Source: CALOFP01 sp942492635 (lineage in GTDB: Bacteria; UBP6; UBA1177; CALOFP01). From it: a stretch of 64,000 nt of DNA. Where the stretch lies: NCBI GenBank assembly GCA_942492635.1, contig CALOFP010000003.1, positions 620,001 to 684,000 on the forward strand, written 5' to 3'. This document shows, piece by piece, positions 1 to 8,201 of this stretch. Under the pieces are notes generated by a model. The model had not been told where the DNA came from. It made no database searches and was given only the letters and a program-made list of their open reading frames with translations. Within the stretch, counting starts at the first letter, position 1. Every line of letters starts with the position of its first letter. Position numbers and translations under genes: made by a program.

Positions 1-367
1 ACTTGATGTCGGCAAGAACGAGATCTGTTCCGAGAGTGAATGCGGTAATCGTAATGGTCATGAGAAAGTAAATTTTGAATAGAATGGTGTTCCTGATTGC
101 CAGCAGCTTGTGAACAAGAAGTACGAAAATAGGCCCTAGAGGCATCCAAAAGAGGGTGTGAAGTCTGTGAAAAAGCCACGCTTCCGGGTAATCCAGCCCC
201 GGATGCCACAAAAGAAATTCCGAAAGTTCCCACAGGGAGGTCATCCCGATAAACAGCATGAAGTAGCGACCGAGAACCGTTTTTCGTTGTAGAACAAAAA
301 CGCAAACACATAGAGATGCATTTATCAAGAATGCAAAAAACGGGATTAAGCAATAGAAATTAGCCAT
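1..367 (-). CDS. 7TM-type sensor protein, N-terminal part (probable histidine kinase), cut by window edge
   Basis: An open frame runs from an ATG at 367 to the left edge with no stop, giving 122 residues of the N-terminus. It reads as at least four hydrophobic stretches (starting MANFYCLIPFFAFLINASLC) with short polar loops. A WELSEFLLWHP segment and a HRLHTLFWMPLGPIF segment resemble the N-terminal 7TM sensor module seen in many bacterial histidine kinases (HisKA_7TM type). This family call rests on pattern only. The kinase or other output domain would lie outside the window. The gene is divergent from arcA across a 385-bp spacer. It could also be a diguanylate cyclase or another 7TM-receptor protein. 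Confidence 0.6.
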   Translation of the reverse strand, partial: MANFYCLIPFFAFLINASLCVCVFVLQRKTVLGRYFMLFIGMTSLWELSEFLLWHPGLDYPEAWLFHRLHTLFWMPLGPIFVLLVHKLLAIRNTILFKIYFLMTITITAFTLGTDLVLADIK

Positions 368-752
368 CACAAATAAAAAATGTCAGTTTATCAAATATTT
401 AGCCCATTGTACTAATTTTTTATCATTACACAAAAAAAAGAGTTTCTATTTAAGGTTGAATAATTATCATGGATTCAATCAATAAACTTATGATTTCAAA
501 TTATGGAAGAGAGTGTGCCGGAGGTCTCCGGTTTTTACAGCTGGGATCCTTTTTTACGATAATTTTAAAAACCGTATAAGTTTTCCGGCTCATCATCAGT
601 TAATACCCAATGATTCTAAAACATTTTTTAAATACAGTTCAAAAATTGTATCAGAAAATATTTCTCCGCCCACATAATCATTGATTTATCCACAACTTTA
701 CATATAACTATGGGGACCGATTTTTTTTGTTTATAAGAAGACGGAGCGAGAA
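368..752. other. Intergenic region between divergent sensor gene and arcA
   Basis: An AT-rich 385-bp spacer that must carry both divergent promoters. I found no convincing -35/-10 pair, small ORF or strong hairpin. The arcA ribosome binding site (CGGAG, 742-746) is at its right end. Confidence 0.5.
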
Positions 753-2021
753 ATGATAAAAAATATGGAAGTCAGAGTTGAAAGCGAGATAGGAAAACTT
801 GAAGGTGTAATTCTCCACAGGCCTGGACAGGAAATCGAGAACATGATTCCTGAAAACGCAGAAGGTGCACTTTACAGCGACATTCTTAACCTCTCTGTTG
901 CATCTAAGGAGTACGATCAGCTCTACGGCGCACTGGAAAAACTCACGAACGTCTTCAATGTGCGTGATCTTCTCACCGACATCCTGGCCAACGAGAAGGT
1001 GAAACAGACACTTCTCAGAAGGGTATGTTCCAGCGAGAAACTTTACGATCTCGAGGCGGAACTATACAGCATGGACGCACCGACTCTTGCAAAACACCTG
1101 CTTGAAGGTATGGTGATGAAGAAAAACTCTCTTACGAAGTACATGTCAAGCGAACGATATGCACTTCTGCCCCTATACAACTTCTTCTTCACACGCGACG
1201 CCTCAATGTCCGTATTCGACAGCGTTCTTATCGGAAAGATGGCAAGCAAGGTAAGGGAGAGAGAGTCCATAATCATGGAGGCTATTTTCGACTTTCACCC
1301 TGCATTCTCAACAAAAACGGTCAGTCCCTACAACAGCGTAAGTGACCTTGAAAACATCTACATAGAGGGTGGAGATGTTCTCATTGCAAGAGAGGATGTC
1401 CTCTGCATCGGTACAGGCCTTAGAACTTCACATCAGGGAATCGACTTCATTGTGGAAAAGTACAGCAAGCTCAGGAAGCCGGGAAAACTGCACATCATAG
1501 CGCAGGAGCTTCCCCACTCCCCCGAGTCCTTCATCCACCTCGACATGGTTTTCACATTCCTTGATAAGGACAAATGCATGGTTTACGAACCGGTAATAAT
1601 GAATAATCCCAAACTCCAGACTGTTCACATTGAGATCGAAGACGGCGAAGTAAAGAAGATCTACGACGAAAAGAACATACTCGAGGCACTCAAGGGGCTC
1701 GGGATGGATCTTGAACCGATCAGCTGCGGAGGAAGCGCAGACGAGTGGACAATGAAGCGTGAGCAGTGGCACAGCGGAGCAAACTTTTTCGCAGTGGGAC
1801 CGGGACAGGTCATCGGATACGAACGCAACACCAACACCATCAACGAACTTGCAAAACACGGCTTCTCCATCATCCGCGCTAAGGATCTCATCAGCGGAAA
1901 AGAGAAAGTAACAGCCGACCAGAAATTCGTGATCACGATCGAAGGAAGCGAACTTGCCCGAGGAGGCGGCGGATGCCGTTGCATGACGATGCCCGTAAGA
2001 CGTCAGCCTGTTGAGTGGTAA
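753..2021 (+). CDS. arcA: Arginine deiminase
   Basis: Hydrolyses L-arginine to citrulline and ammonia in the cytoplasm, the first step of the arginine deiminase pathway for ATP generation or acid resistance. The 422 residues match the usual family length of about 410-420. The guanidino-modifying enzyme motifs are all present: FTRD (Asp149), EGGD (Glu205, Asp208), HLDMVF (His262, Asp264) and the C-terminal GGGG-C-R-C-M loop with catalytic Cys410. The start at 753 has a GGAG box six bases upstream. No arcB, arcC or arcD lies next to it, so the gene is a single unit here, closed by a strong terminator at 2050-2074. Partner genes, if any, lie elsewhere. Confidence 0.95.
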   Translation: MIKNMEVRVESEIGKLEGVILHRPGQEIENMIPENAEGALYSDILNLSVASKEYDQLYGALEKLTNVFNVRDLLTDILANEKVKQTLLRRVCSSEKLYDLEAELYSMDAPTLAKHLLEGMVMKKNSLTKYMSSERYALLPLYNFFFTRDASMSVFDSVLIGKMASKVRERESIIMEAIFDFHPAFSTKTVSPYNSVSDLENIYIEGGDVLIAREDVLCIGTGLRTSHQGIDFIVEKYSKLRKPGKLHIIAQELPHSPESFIHLDMVFTFLDKDKCMVYEPVIMNNPKLQTVHIEIEDGEVKKIYDEKNILEALKGLGMDLEPISCGGSADEWTMKREQWHSGANFFAVGPGQVIGYERNTNTINELAKHGFSIIRAKDLISGKEKVTADQKFVITIEGSELARGGGGCRCMTMPVRRQPVEW

Positions 2022-2049
2022 ATCAATCCGAATCCTTGAACTATACTGA

Positions 2050-2074
2050 CCCGCAGCATGCTGCGGGTTTTTTT
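2050..2074 (+). terminator. Rho-independent terminator of arcA
   Basis: A perfect palindrome CCCGCAGCATGCTGCGGG (2050-2067) is followed directly by seven T residues (2068-2074), 28 bases after the arcA stop. Confidence 0.9.
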
Positions 2075-2611
2075 CGTTAGAAATCCTCCTGAAAAGATCT
2101 ACCTATTGAATAGTACGACGGCCCCGTATCTTTCGTAAAAACTCATCTCTTCTCATGTCGCCTCCATGTCAGCCGGAAACCACCAAGGTTTTCTATTTGA
2201 AACATTTCGCACACCGAACATTCTTTTGGTACAGGGGCTGTTCTTTTACTTTTTCAATCCCCTGCCCGGGTAAGACGAGTCATATTCCCAATAAATCAGG
2301 TAAAACCCTCTTTTATCGCCATTAGAATAAACCGCAATCCGATGCGAGTTACAACCATTTGTTATTTTTAGTTATTTCGGCCAGCACATTTTTATGTGCA
2401 TTTTGATTTCCCCTTTTATTTCAATGAGTTTTACTCTCTAATCATGGGGTTATAAACAAAAATGTTGATAAGTGTCTACAACCATTGAAGAGGATTTCAA
2501 CAGAAGAGGTTCCGATCAACACAGCAACAACACTCCGTATTGTTTAAAAAACCTTAAAATTGCTATCTTCTTCTCAGAAAACATCCTGAAGAGAATAGAA
2601 ACATTAAACTA
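2075..2611. other. Intergenic spacer
   Basis: About 540 bp between the arcA terminator and the end of the convergent gene at 2612. I see no credible ORF, RNA or strong inverted repeat in it. Confidence 0.4.
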
Positions 2612-3247
2612 TCACGACTTGCTCTCATCACCGGCCGTCTTCATGTAGTAGTCAAGAGAAAAAGATGCCGTAAGAATTGAACTGTCAAAAACAGCGAGAC
2701 TCTTTTTAAGTTCCCTGGCCTTGAGGTGCCCCGGATATCTCGACTTAACTTCCACACCTACCCTCTTACCCTCTTCATCTATGTACATTGCATCCAGCTC
2801 AGGAAGATCTCCATGTCCGGCAGAATCGAGAAAAAGACGTACGTCTTTTGCCGTAACCCAGCTCCTCCGTTCCTTCGGAGTCAGGGAGAGGTAGATAGTG
2901 GCCAACTTGAGATCGTGAAGAACACCTTCCTCCGACACATTTCTTACGTGGATTTTCCTCTGCTTCAAAAGGTTCTTTTTCACATGGGATTTTCCTTTTC
3001 TCGTTAAAAGGTAAACTGACAATAATCCTTTTTCTGTCTCGAACCGTTCCTCTTCAATCATCCCCCTGTTCAGAAGAGAAGTCACAATCAACTGATCCTT
3101 TTCATTCCGCAGCATGAACATGGAAAGCACCCCTGTAAGTGAAATCATCAAAAGAGCATCATCCTCCCTTACAAAGGTAGTCTCAGCTTTCATTTTTTCC
3201 GAAAATTCCTTTTTCTTTTCCTTCTTAAAAAAATCAAAAATACCCAT
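2612..3247 (-). CDS. Putative winged-helix protein with PD-(D/E)XK-like C-terminal half
   Basis: Function unknown. The 211-residue protein has no signal peptide. Residues about 30-100 look like a winged-helix domain (ITSLLNRGMI then a YLLTRKGKSHV wing). Residues about 140-175 contain LPELDAMYIDEEGK followed by VGVEVKSR, an Asp...Glu-x-Lys arrangement typical of PD-(D/E)XK nuclease folds. The combination resembles the replication-relaxation type of plasmid or phage-linked protein, but that is inference. The start has a GGGAG box. It is divergent from the gene at 3489 and convergent with arcA, with no mobile-element genes beside it. Confidence 0.5.
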   Translation of the reverse strand: MGIFDFFKKEKKKEFSEKMKAETTFVREDDALLMISLTGVLSMFMLRNEKDQLIVTSLLNRGMIEEERFETEKGLLSVYLLTRKGKSHVKKNLLKQRKIHVRNVSEEGVLHDLKLATIYLSLTPKERRSWVTAKDVRLFLDSAGHGDLPELDAMYIDEEGKRVGVEVKSRYPGHLKARELKKSLAVFDSSILTASFSLDYYMKTAGDESKS

Positions 3248-3488
3248 AACAATCTCCCAAACTTCTATCTACTTAACGAAATATAAAAAACCTCAGGAAA
3301 AAGCTCAAGTTTTAGTTGGAAAAGCTTTATATTACCGGATTCATTCGTTAGAAACGGCCCATTCCTGCAAATTCAATTTCTCAAGAACTTAAACCGTTGA
3401 TTTCTTGGATTAAACCAGATCACTTGACCACTCAAAACGTAGCTCATATTATTTTCTATCACTTACAACATAACAACGGGAGGGAAAA

Positions 3489-4247
3489 ATGAAACCACCT
3501 ACCACCCATCGTAACATTCACGAGTACCACAGCTTCTCCACAAACGCCATCAGACCCTACTACGACATGATGCCTCACTGGATAAGGGAACAGGTAGATC
3601 TTACTCACCAACGTTACCAAATTTTTAAAAAGATCTACTACGAAAACGAGAGGAACGACATAGACAAAAACCGAAACCGCCAATCACTTGAAGAGTGGTC
3701 CTCCGATTCAAAAAAACTGATAAGAAGGATCTACTACGATCTGAAGACATCGGTGGACAGGAATATTCTCTGCTGCTACTTCGAGAAAAAGACCCCTTCA
3801 ACGATAAAGAAAGAGCGTGATCGCCTGGCCGTTATCAACCGTCTCCTTGAGGTTTCCTACCATGTAGATCGAAACGAAATAGAAATATACATGGAGAAAC
3901 TTCGTAACATCAGAAGGCGAGGATCGGAAATTCTGAACGCCAGGAGCGATCACAAACTCGCTCGAAAAAACTCCTCACAAAAACTGATCAAAGCCAAAAA
4001 GCATTGGTTAAGTCAGTACACCAAGATGAAGCTGGCGATAAAAGCTTACTTTTATGAGACAGAGGTCGACTACCACGATTTATTCCTTGACTTCAGTAAG
4101 AAAAAGGGCTCGGATGAACTGGAATCACTTCAGCAAGAATTTGAAAAACTGGAAGAAAGAATTGAGCATGAGCACATTCTTTCCTCAGGAGAACTTGAAA
4201 TCGCCCCGCCTCCTTCACAGTTCATGGATGAAGAAAACATCCTCTAG
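3489..4247 (+). CDS. Hypothetical charged alpha-helical protein
   Basis: I do not recognise this 252-residue protein. It is rich in Lys, Arg, Glu and Asp, lacks a signal peptide or membrane segment, and is predicted largely helical. Residues about 110-160 (KKERDRLAVINRLLEV, EIEIYMEKLRNIRRRGSEIL) and about 215-235 (ELESLQQEFEKLEERIE) look like amphipathic or coiled-coil helices. The ribosome binding site GGGAGGG stands just before the ATG. It is divergently placed from the winged-helix gene across 241 bp and followed by 900 bp without genes, so it is probably monocistronic. Confidence 0.6.
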   Translation: MKPPTTHRNIHEYHSFSTNAIRPYYDMMPHWIREQVDLTHQRYQIFKKIYYENERNDIDKNRNRQSLEEWSSDSKKLIRRIYYDLKTSVDRNILCCYFEKKTPSTIKKERDRLAVINRLLEVSYHVDRNEIEIYMEKLRNIRRRGSEILNARSDHKLARKNSSQKLIKAKKHWLSQYTKMKLAIKAYFYETEVDYHDLFLDFSKKKGSDELESLQQEFEKLEERIEHEHILSSGELEIAPPPSQFMDEENIL

Positions 4248-5174
4248 TCCAAGGGGAAAAATCTCTGTATGAAAGAGACATGACAGCAACCAATAAAACG
4301 AATCGACTCAAACGCGTTGTCTTCTGAGCAAACAACCTTCAACTTATTTGATACGTCAACGCCTATTAATAAATCCTGTCGAAATATGTCGGTCTAAGAA
4401 TGGAAGTATATTGAAAAGAGAGTTTCTTCAAGCTCATTTCCCCTGGCAGCGCTGTCAAAAAGAATGGCGATTGTTTTCCCCCGACCATCCGATTCAATCA
4501 TACAGCATTGTATTATCATGAACTTGCACTGAGTCCACTGTCCGAAACAGGAATATAATGATATGAATAACGGCAAGTTGGGTCATTGTTGCTTCAATCA
4601 TCAAAATGGCGATGCTCCGACAACCTGATCAAGAGACAACAGTTATTCGAATAATCAATCTTTCAAAAACAGATCAACTTCATCTTATGTTTCGATTTGA
4701 TTTATTTTTTCTTGATTATCATTTGTGATTGACTATTATGATTGTGTTTACTCGTAGTAGTTTTTTTAAAAAATAGAATATTATTTACCCATTTCGCATA
4801 AGACCGATCTAATTAGCGACCGGTCGATTCTCTGTTTCAGTCAACTGAGAGGGTAAATAGTTTTTGTGCACTCGGCTACCCTTTCCGGAAATTCCGTTGG
4901 GGATGGCCACCAAACTTTATCGGTCAGTGGTAAGAGGGAGGAGAATGTCCTCCTCCCTTATATTTTCAGTTTAGGCCAGTTAAAAGATCTCAGAACACCC
5001 GAAACCTGGAAAATTCGAAAGTAAAATCTTGAGAAACGTTGGATTTTTTCTATTCTCAAATGTTGCTGAAAGTTGTTTTTGCTGTAAAATTCAACTGTTG
5101 TAAAGACATTCAATACTTTGACGATTGCAAAATGTCTTTTTGGAAGGCTATTCCCACCGAATATTCGAAGTTTG
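4248..5174. other. Gene-free AT-rich region with one hairpin
   Basis: About 930 bp without a credible gene; short frames here have no ribosome binding site or family resemblance. The only clear structure is an inverted repeat at 4934-4959 (GGGAGGA pairing with TCCTCCC, one extra G-C, short loop). It has no T-run on the minus side, so I do not call it the terminator of the protease gene. Confidence 0.4.
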
Positions 5175-6182
5175 CTAGAAAACAAATAATGAACAGCCGC
5201 CGGAATGCTTCTTTTTAGGTTTTTCAGGCGTGTCTTCATCCATATCCTGAAAATCGGTCATCTCATCCATATCGGTGAAGTCGTCATCAACTTCGCCATC
5301 AAAAGGGTCGTCGTCTTCCTGTTCATCCAGATCCACAGAGATGTCATTCTCAACAGGCTCTTCATCTGAATCAGGTTCTTCGATCTGAAAGGGAACATCT
5401 CCTTCCGTATTTTCAGCTATCCACTCTCTGTACTTGGAAACCCTCGTATAGACTCCGTATTTTTCCGGTCTCGCACATCCTTCACCCCAACTGACAATAC
5501 CCAATTGAACGTACTTACCGGCTTTTGAAATTACAAGTGGCCCTCCGCTGTCACCCGCGCATGCGTCCCTCTGTCCCTCTTTGTATCCGGCACACAGCAT
5601 AGTTTCTGTTATTACTCCGGAGTAGGCGGTGGGTTTGTTACAATCTTCGTTTGAAACAATCGGGACTGTGACGCTGTTGAGTACATCGGGAGGCTGCCCA
5701 CTCTCTGAAAGAAGTCCCCATCCCATGACGGTCGTATCTGTCCCCGGCGGAGGATCTCCATTTTCAAAAACGAGTTTTACCGGCTCCGTTTCAGCCTGAG
5801 AAGCAAGCTTGAGAAGGGCTATATCGTTAACATTGGTATCCCAGCTGAAATCGGAGTGGAAAATTACTGAATCCACGTCAACAAGCTCCCCTTCACTGCT
5901 CTCCATTGAGACAAGATTTATCCGCACATTGAGATAGTCCTCCGGAAAGGGATTGAAGGTAAACTCCTCTAAAACACAGTGACTGGCGGTCAAGACCCAA
6001 CCGGGGTGAATCAGGGCCGCACCGCAGAGATTGTAGCCGTATTCGGCATCCACTATTGCCGTCATGAAGGGGTAATCGCCAAGTTCTACCTCATCGCCCC
6101 CTACAATTCTAATTTCAGCCGAGAGTATCGTAGTTAAAAGAAACAGTAACCCAGGGATAAGGCATCCTCCATTTCTCATCAC
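5175..6182 (-). CDS. Secreted trypsin-like serine protease (S1A) with acidic C-terminal tail
   Basis: The 335 residues begin with a signal peptide and a short propeptide ending AEIR, then IVGG, the classic S1 activation site (cleavage after Arg25). The catalytic triad is His68 (TASHC), Asp120 (NDIALLKL) and Ser212 (GDSGGPL). Asp206 six residues before the Ser (RDACAGDSGG) predicts cleavage after Arg or Lys, so it may self-activate. Residues about 265-320 form an Asp/Glu-rich tail that ends KKKHSGGCSLFVF. The Gly-Gly-Cys followed by six residues recalls Cys-containing C-terminal sorting signals, but no membrane helix or basic cluster follows. A GGAGG ribosome binding site precedes the start. 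It is divergent from the lectin lipoprotein. Confidence 0.92.
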   Translation of the reverse strand: MMRNGGCLIPGLLFLLTTILSAEIRIVGGDEVELGDYPFMTAIVDAEYGYNLCGAALIHPGWVLTASHCVLEEFTFNPFPEDYLNVRINLVSMESSEGELVDVDSVIFHSDFSWDTNVNDIALLKLASQAETEPVKLVFENGDPPPGTDTTVMGWGLLSESGQPPDVLNSVTVPIVSNEDCNKPTAYSGVITETMLCAGYKEGQRDACAGDSGGPLVISKAGKYVQLGIVSWGEGCARPEKYGVYTRVSKYREWIAENTEGDVPFQIEEPDSDEEPVENDISVDLDEQEDDDPFDGEVDDDFTDMDEMTDFQDMDEDTPEKPKKKHSGGCSLFVF

Positions 6183-6366
6183 AACCTCCTTAATTAAATT
6201 GCCTGCACCTTTGAAAAGAGAGCGATCATCAAAACCGGCAAACTATTTCAAACCATAAGACTTCATATTACGTTATTTCCTATCCCATCACAACGCACAC
6301 CGGATTCATTCAGCAAAATTTGAAAACAACAAAATTCACGCAATCGACATCAATTTATATTTTTAA

Positions 6367-6395
6367 TTGTATTCATCTTATATTTATCTTAAAAT
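6367..6395 (+). promoter_or_regulatory. Candidate sigma-70 promoter of lectin lipoprotein gene
   Basis: TTGTAT (6367-6372) and TAAAAT (6390-6395) are separated by 17 bp, 58 bp before the start codon. The -35 box is weak and the region AT-rich, so this is tentative. Confidence 0.4.
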
Positions 6396-6453
6396 ATTTA
6401 TTAGGTTTGGGTAGAAATTCTATATTTGATAATCAATATTACAGGGGGAAAGA

Positions 6454-7908
6454 ATGAAACTATTACAAATCACAATTTTTACACTCTCTTTCTGCTTCCT
6501 TCTCTCTTGTGCTGAGGGAGAAAGCGAAAATTCCAGTTTCTCGGGTAACGATTCAGACGAAGTCATCATCCGGACGGACGTTGAGGATCCTGATGGAAGC
6601 GTAACCGCGGACAAGGACAAACAGGGATCCGAAATTGAAGACGAAAGTCCGTCAAATCAGACAGACGACAGCAACAATTCCGGAGAATCCGACAAGGATC
6701 AGGGAGACGACGATCACTCTTCCGACAAAAACCCGGACACAGAAACTGTCGATAACGATACAAGCAGTGAATCTGATTCAGAAACGGTAGATGACCATAC
6801 GGACGGTGAACCGTTTTCGGACGATGACCAATCCCAGCCTGGAGGAGACGAGCCACTGGTTGCCGAAATAGTGGAACCTGCCGGATACTCCACCGCAGAA
6901 GCTGGAAATGATCTGATTTTCAAAGGAAAAGTAACTGACCAGAAGTTTCCTGAAAATCAACTCAGCATACGGTGGATATCGGATAAATACGGCATAATTG
7001 CATCGGGTAATCCCGACAGCGAAGGAAACACGCAGGTCTCGACGAACAAACTTCAAGCCGGTTATCACAACATTACCCTTGAAGTTACAAATCCAGACGG
7101 TATTAAATCCACAGACCAGAAACTTGTAGGCATCTGTAAATACAAGGATCCGGAAACATTCGATTCCAATGCACTTCCTGAGGGGTGGAAGATATTCAAA
7201 GATGCGAAATGGACCAAGCAAAACGAAAACGGTTACCTGGAAATGACAGGAAACGAAAAAAGTAAAAAAGGAATGATCTACAATATCGCTGAGAAGGTCT
7301 ACCCGGGAGACATCTCAATAAAGTTCAAAATACGTACCGGTCCAAACAAACAGGACACTCCAGACAATTCCGGAGCGGACGGTTTCGCCATGAGTGTTGT
7401 AAACCTTGAAAATGTCGAACAACTGGAGGCATACATAAATACGGTGCAACATGGCGGTGGCCTGGGGTATGCCGTTCAGGCCCCGTTTGGAACCAACAGT
7501 ACGGGGAATGCGGATGACGCATTCGGTGGAGAAAACATATTCCTGGGAGAAAAGAGAAGCGCATTTCACATCGAGTTCGACACCTGGCAGAACCATGAAG
7601 GAGGTTCGGCTACGGGAGATCCGGCTGAAAACCATATCGCGATAATGATCGACGGACAGGCAACCGACCACAAGCTCATAAGCAAGACACATCTTGAAGA
7701 CAATCTATGGCATGACATACAGATAAAGACAAACGGCGAAAACATTAAGGTCTACTTCGACGGTGTAGTAAAAATCGACGGAAATATACCGAATTTCGGA
7801 TTCAGGGGCGGCTACATTGTCTTTTCCGGCTCGACCGGACTCTACACCAACTACCACAGCTTCGACGATCTTGTTGTTGTCGACAAGTGCATAGTTCCGC
7901 AGATTTAA
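6454..7908 (+). CDS. Lipoprotein with L-type lectin-like domain
   Basis: The signal peptide ends in lipobox LLSC (Cys19), so the mature protein should be lipid-anchored. Residues about 20-130 are a low-complexity Asp/Ser/Glu tether. Residues about 135-225 look like an Ig-type domain (AGYHNITLEVTNPDG). Residues about 230-484 carry the signs of a legume-type (concanavalin-like) lectin fold: ADGFAMSVV, GGGLGYA, FHIEFDTWQN, NHIAIMIDG, WHDIQIKTNG and KVYFDGVV. It probably binds surface or environmental glycans. The start has GGGGGAAAG upstream. It stands alone between the protease and the peptidase, with a repeat element downstream. Confidence 0.82.
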   Translation: MKLLQITIFTLSFCFLLSCAEGESENSSFSGNDSDEVIIRTDVEDPDGSVTADKDKQGSEIEDESPSNQTDDSNNSGESDKDQGDDDHSSDKNPDTETVDNDTSSESDSETVDDHTDGEPFSDDDQSQPGGDEPLVAEIVEPAGYSTAEAGNDLIFKGKVTDQKFPENQLSIRWISDKYGIIASGNPDSEGNTQVSTNKLQAGYHNITLEVTNPDGIKSTDQKLVGICKYKDPETFDSNALPEGWKIFKDAKWTKQNENGYLEMTGNEKSKKGMIYNIAEKVYPGDISIKFKIRTGPNKQDTPDNSGADGFAMSVVNLENVEQLEAYINTVQHGGGLGYAVQAPFGTNSTGNADDAFGGENIFLGEKRSAFHIEFDTWQNHEGGSATGDPAENHIAIMIDGQATDHKLISKTHLEDNLWHDIQIKTNGENIKVYFDGVVKIDGNIPNFGFRGGYIVFSGSTGLYTNYHSFDDLVVVDKCIVPQI

Positions 7909-7952
7909 GTTTCAAAAAAGTTCTTCAAGGTAAATCAATTCTTTTTTTGTCC

Positions 7953-8075
7953 ACAGATTCACACAGATGAAGAGTATTCTTTTCGTTGATACATGATTGA
8001 TTAACAAATCATAACTACTCAATAGAGCAAAGTTGATAGACAAAAATGAATATTTCCCAATCTGTGTTTATCTGT
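7953..8075. repeat. Imperfect inverted repeat, MITE-like remnant
   Basis: ACAGATTCACACAGAT (7953-7968) and AATCTGTGTTTATCTGT (8059-8075) are inverted copies matching at 14 of 16 positions, about 120 bp apart, in the gap between the lectin and peptidase genes. ATCTGTGT/ACACAGAT palindromes of this type occur widely between bacterial genes. No transposase lies here. Confidence 0.5.
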
Positions 8076-8201
8076 TTCCATTTGCGGACGAAAAAATTTA
8101 TCGAACATTAAAAACAATATTTTTGTTTTAATTCGTCCCTTATGTTACTTTTACCCCATGTTCTTTTTTTTCAACTTTTTATCTATTCATCGGAGGCAAT
8201 T

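Noticed and set aside
4394..4576. 60-codon minus-strand frame in the 4.2-5.2 kb gap
   Set aside because: No ribosome binding site, no family resemblance, and the composition is like the surrounding spacer.
8142..8201. N-terminal signal-like extension of the M3 peptidase
   Set aside because: No ribosome binding site at 8142, while CGGAGG precedes 8202; PepF-type enzymes are cytoplasmic.
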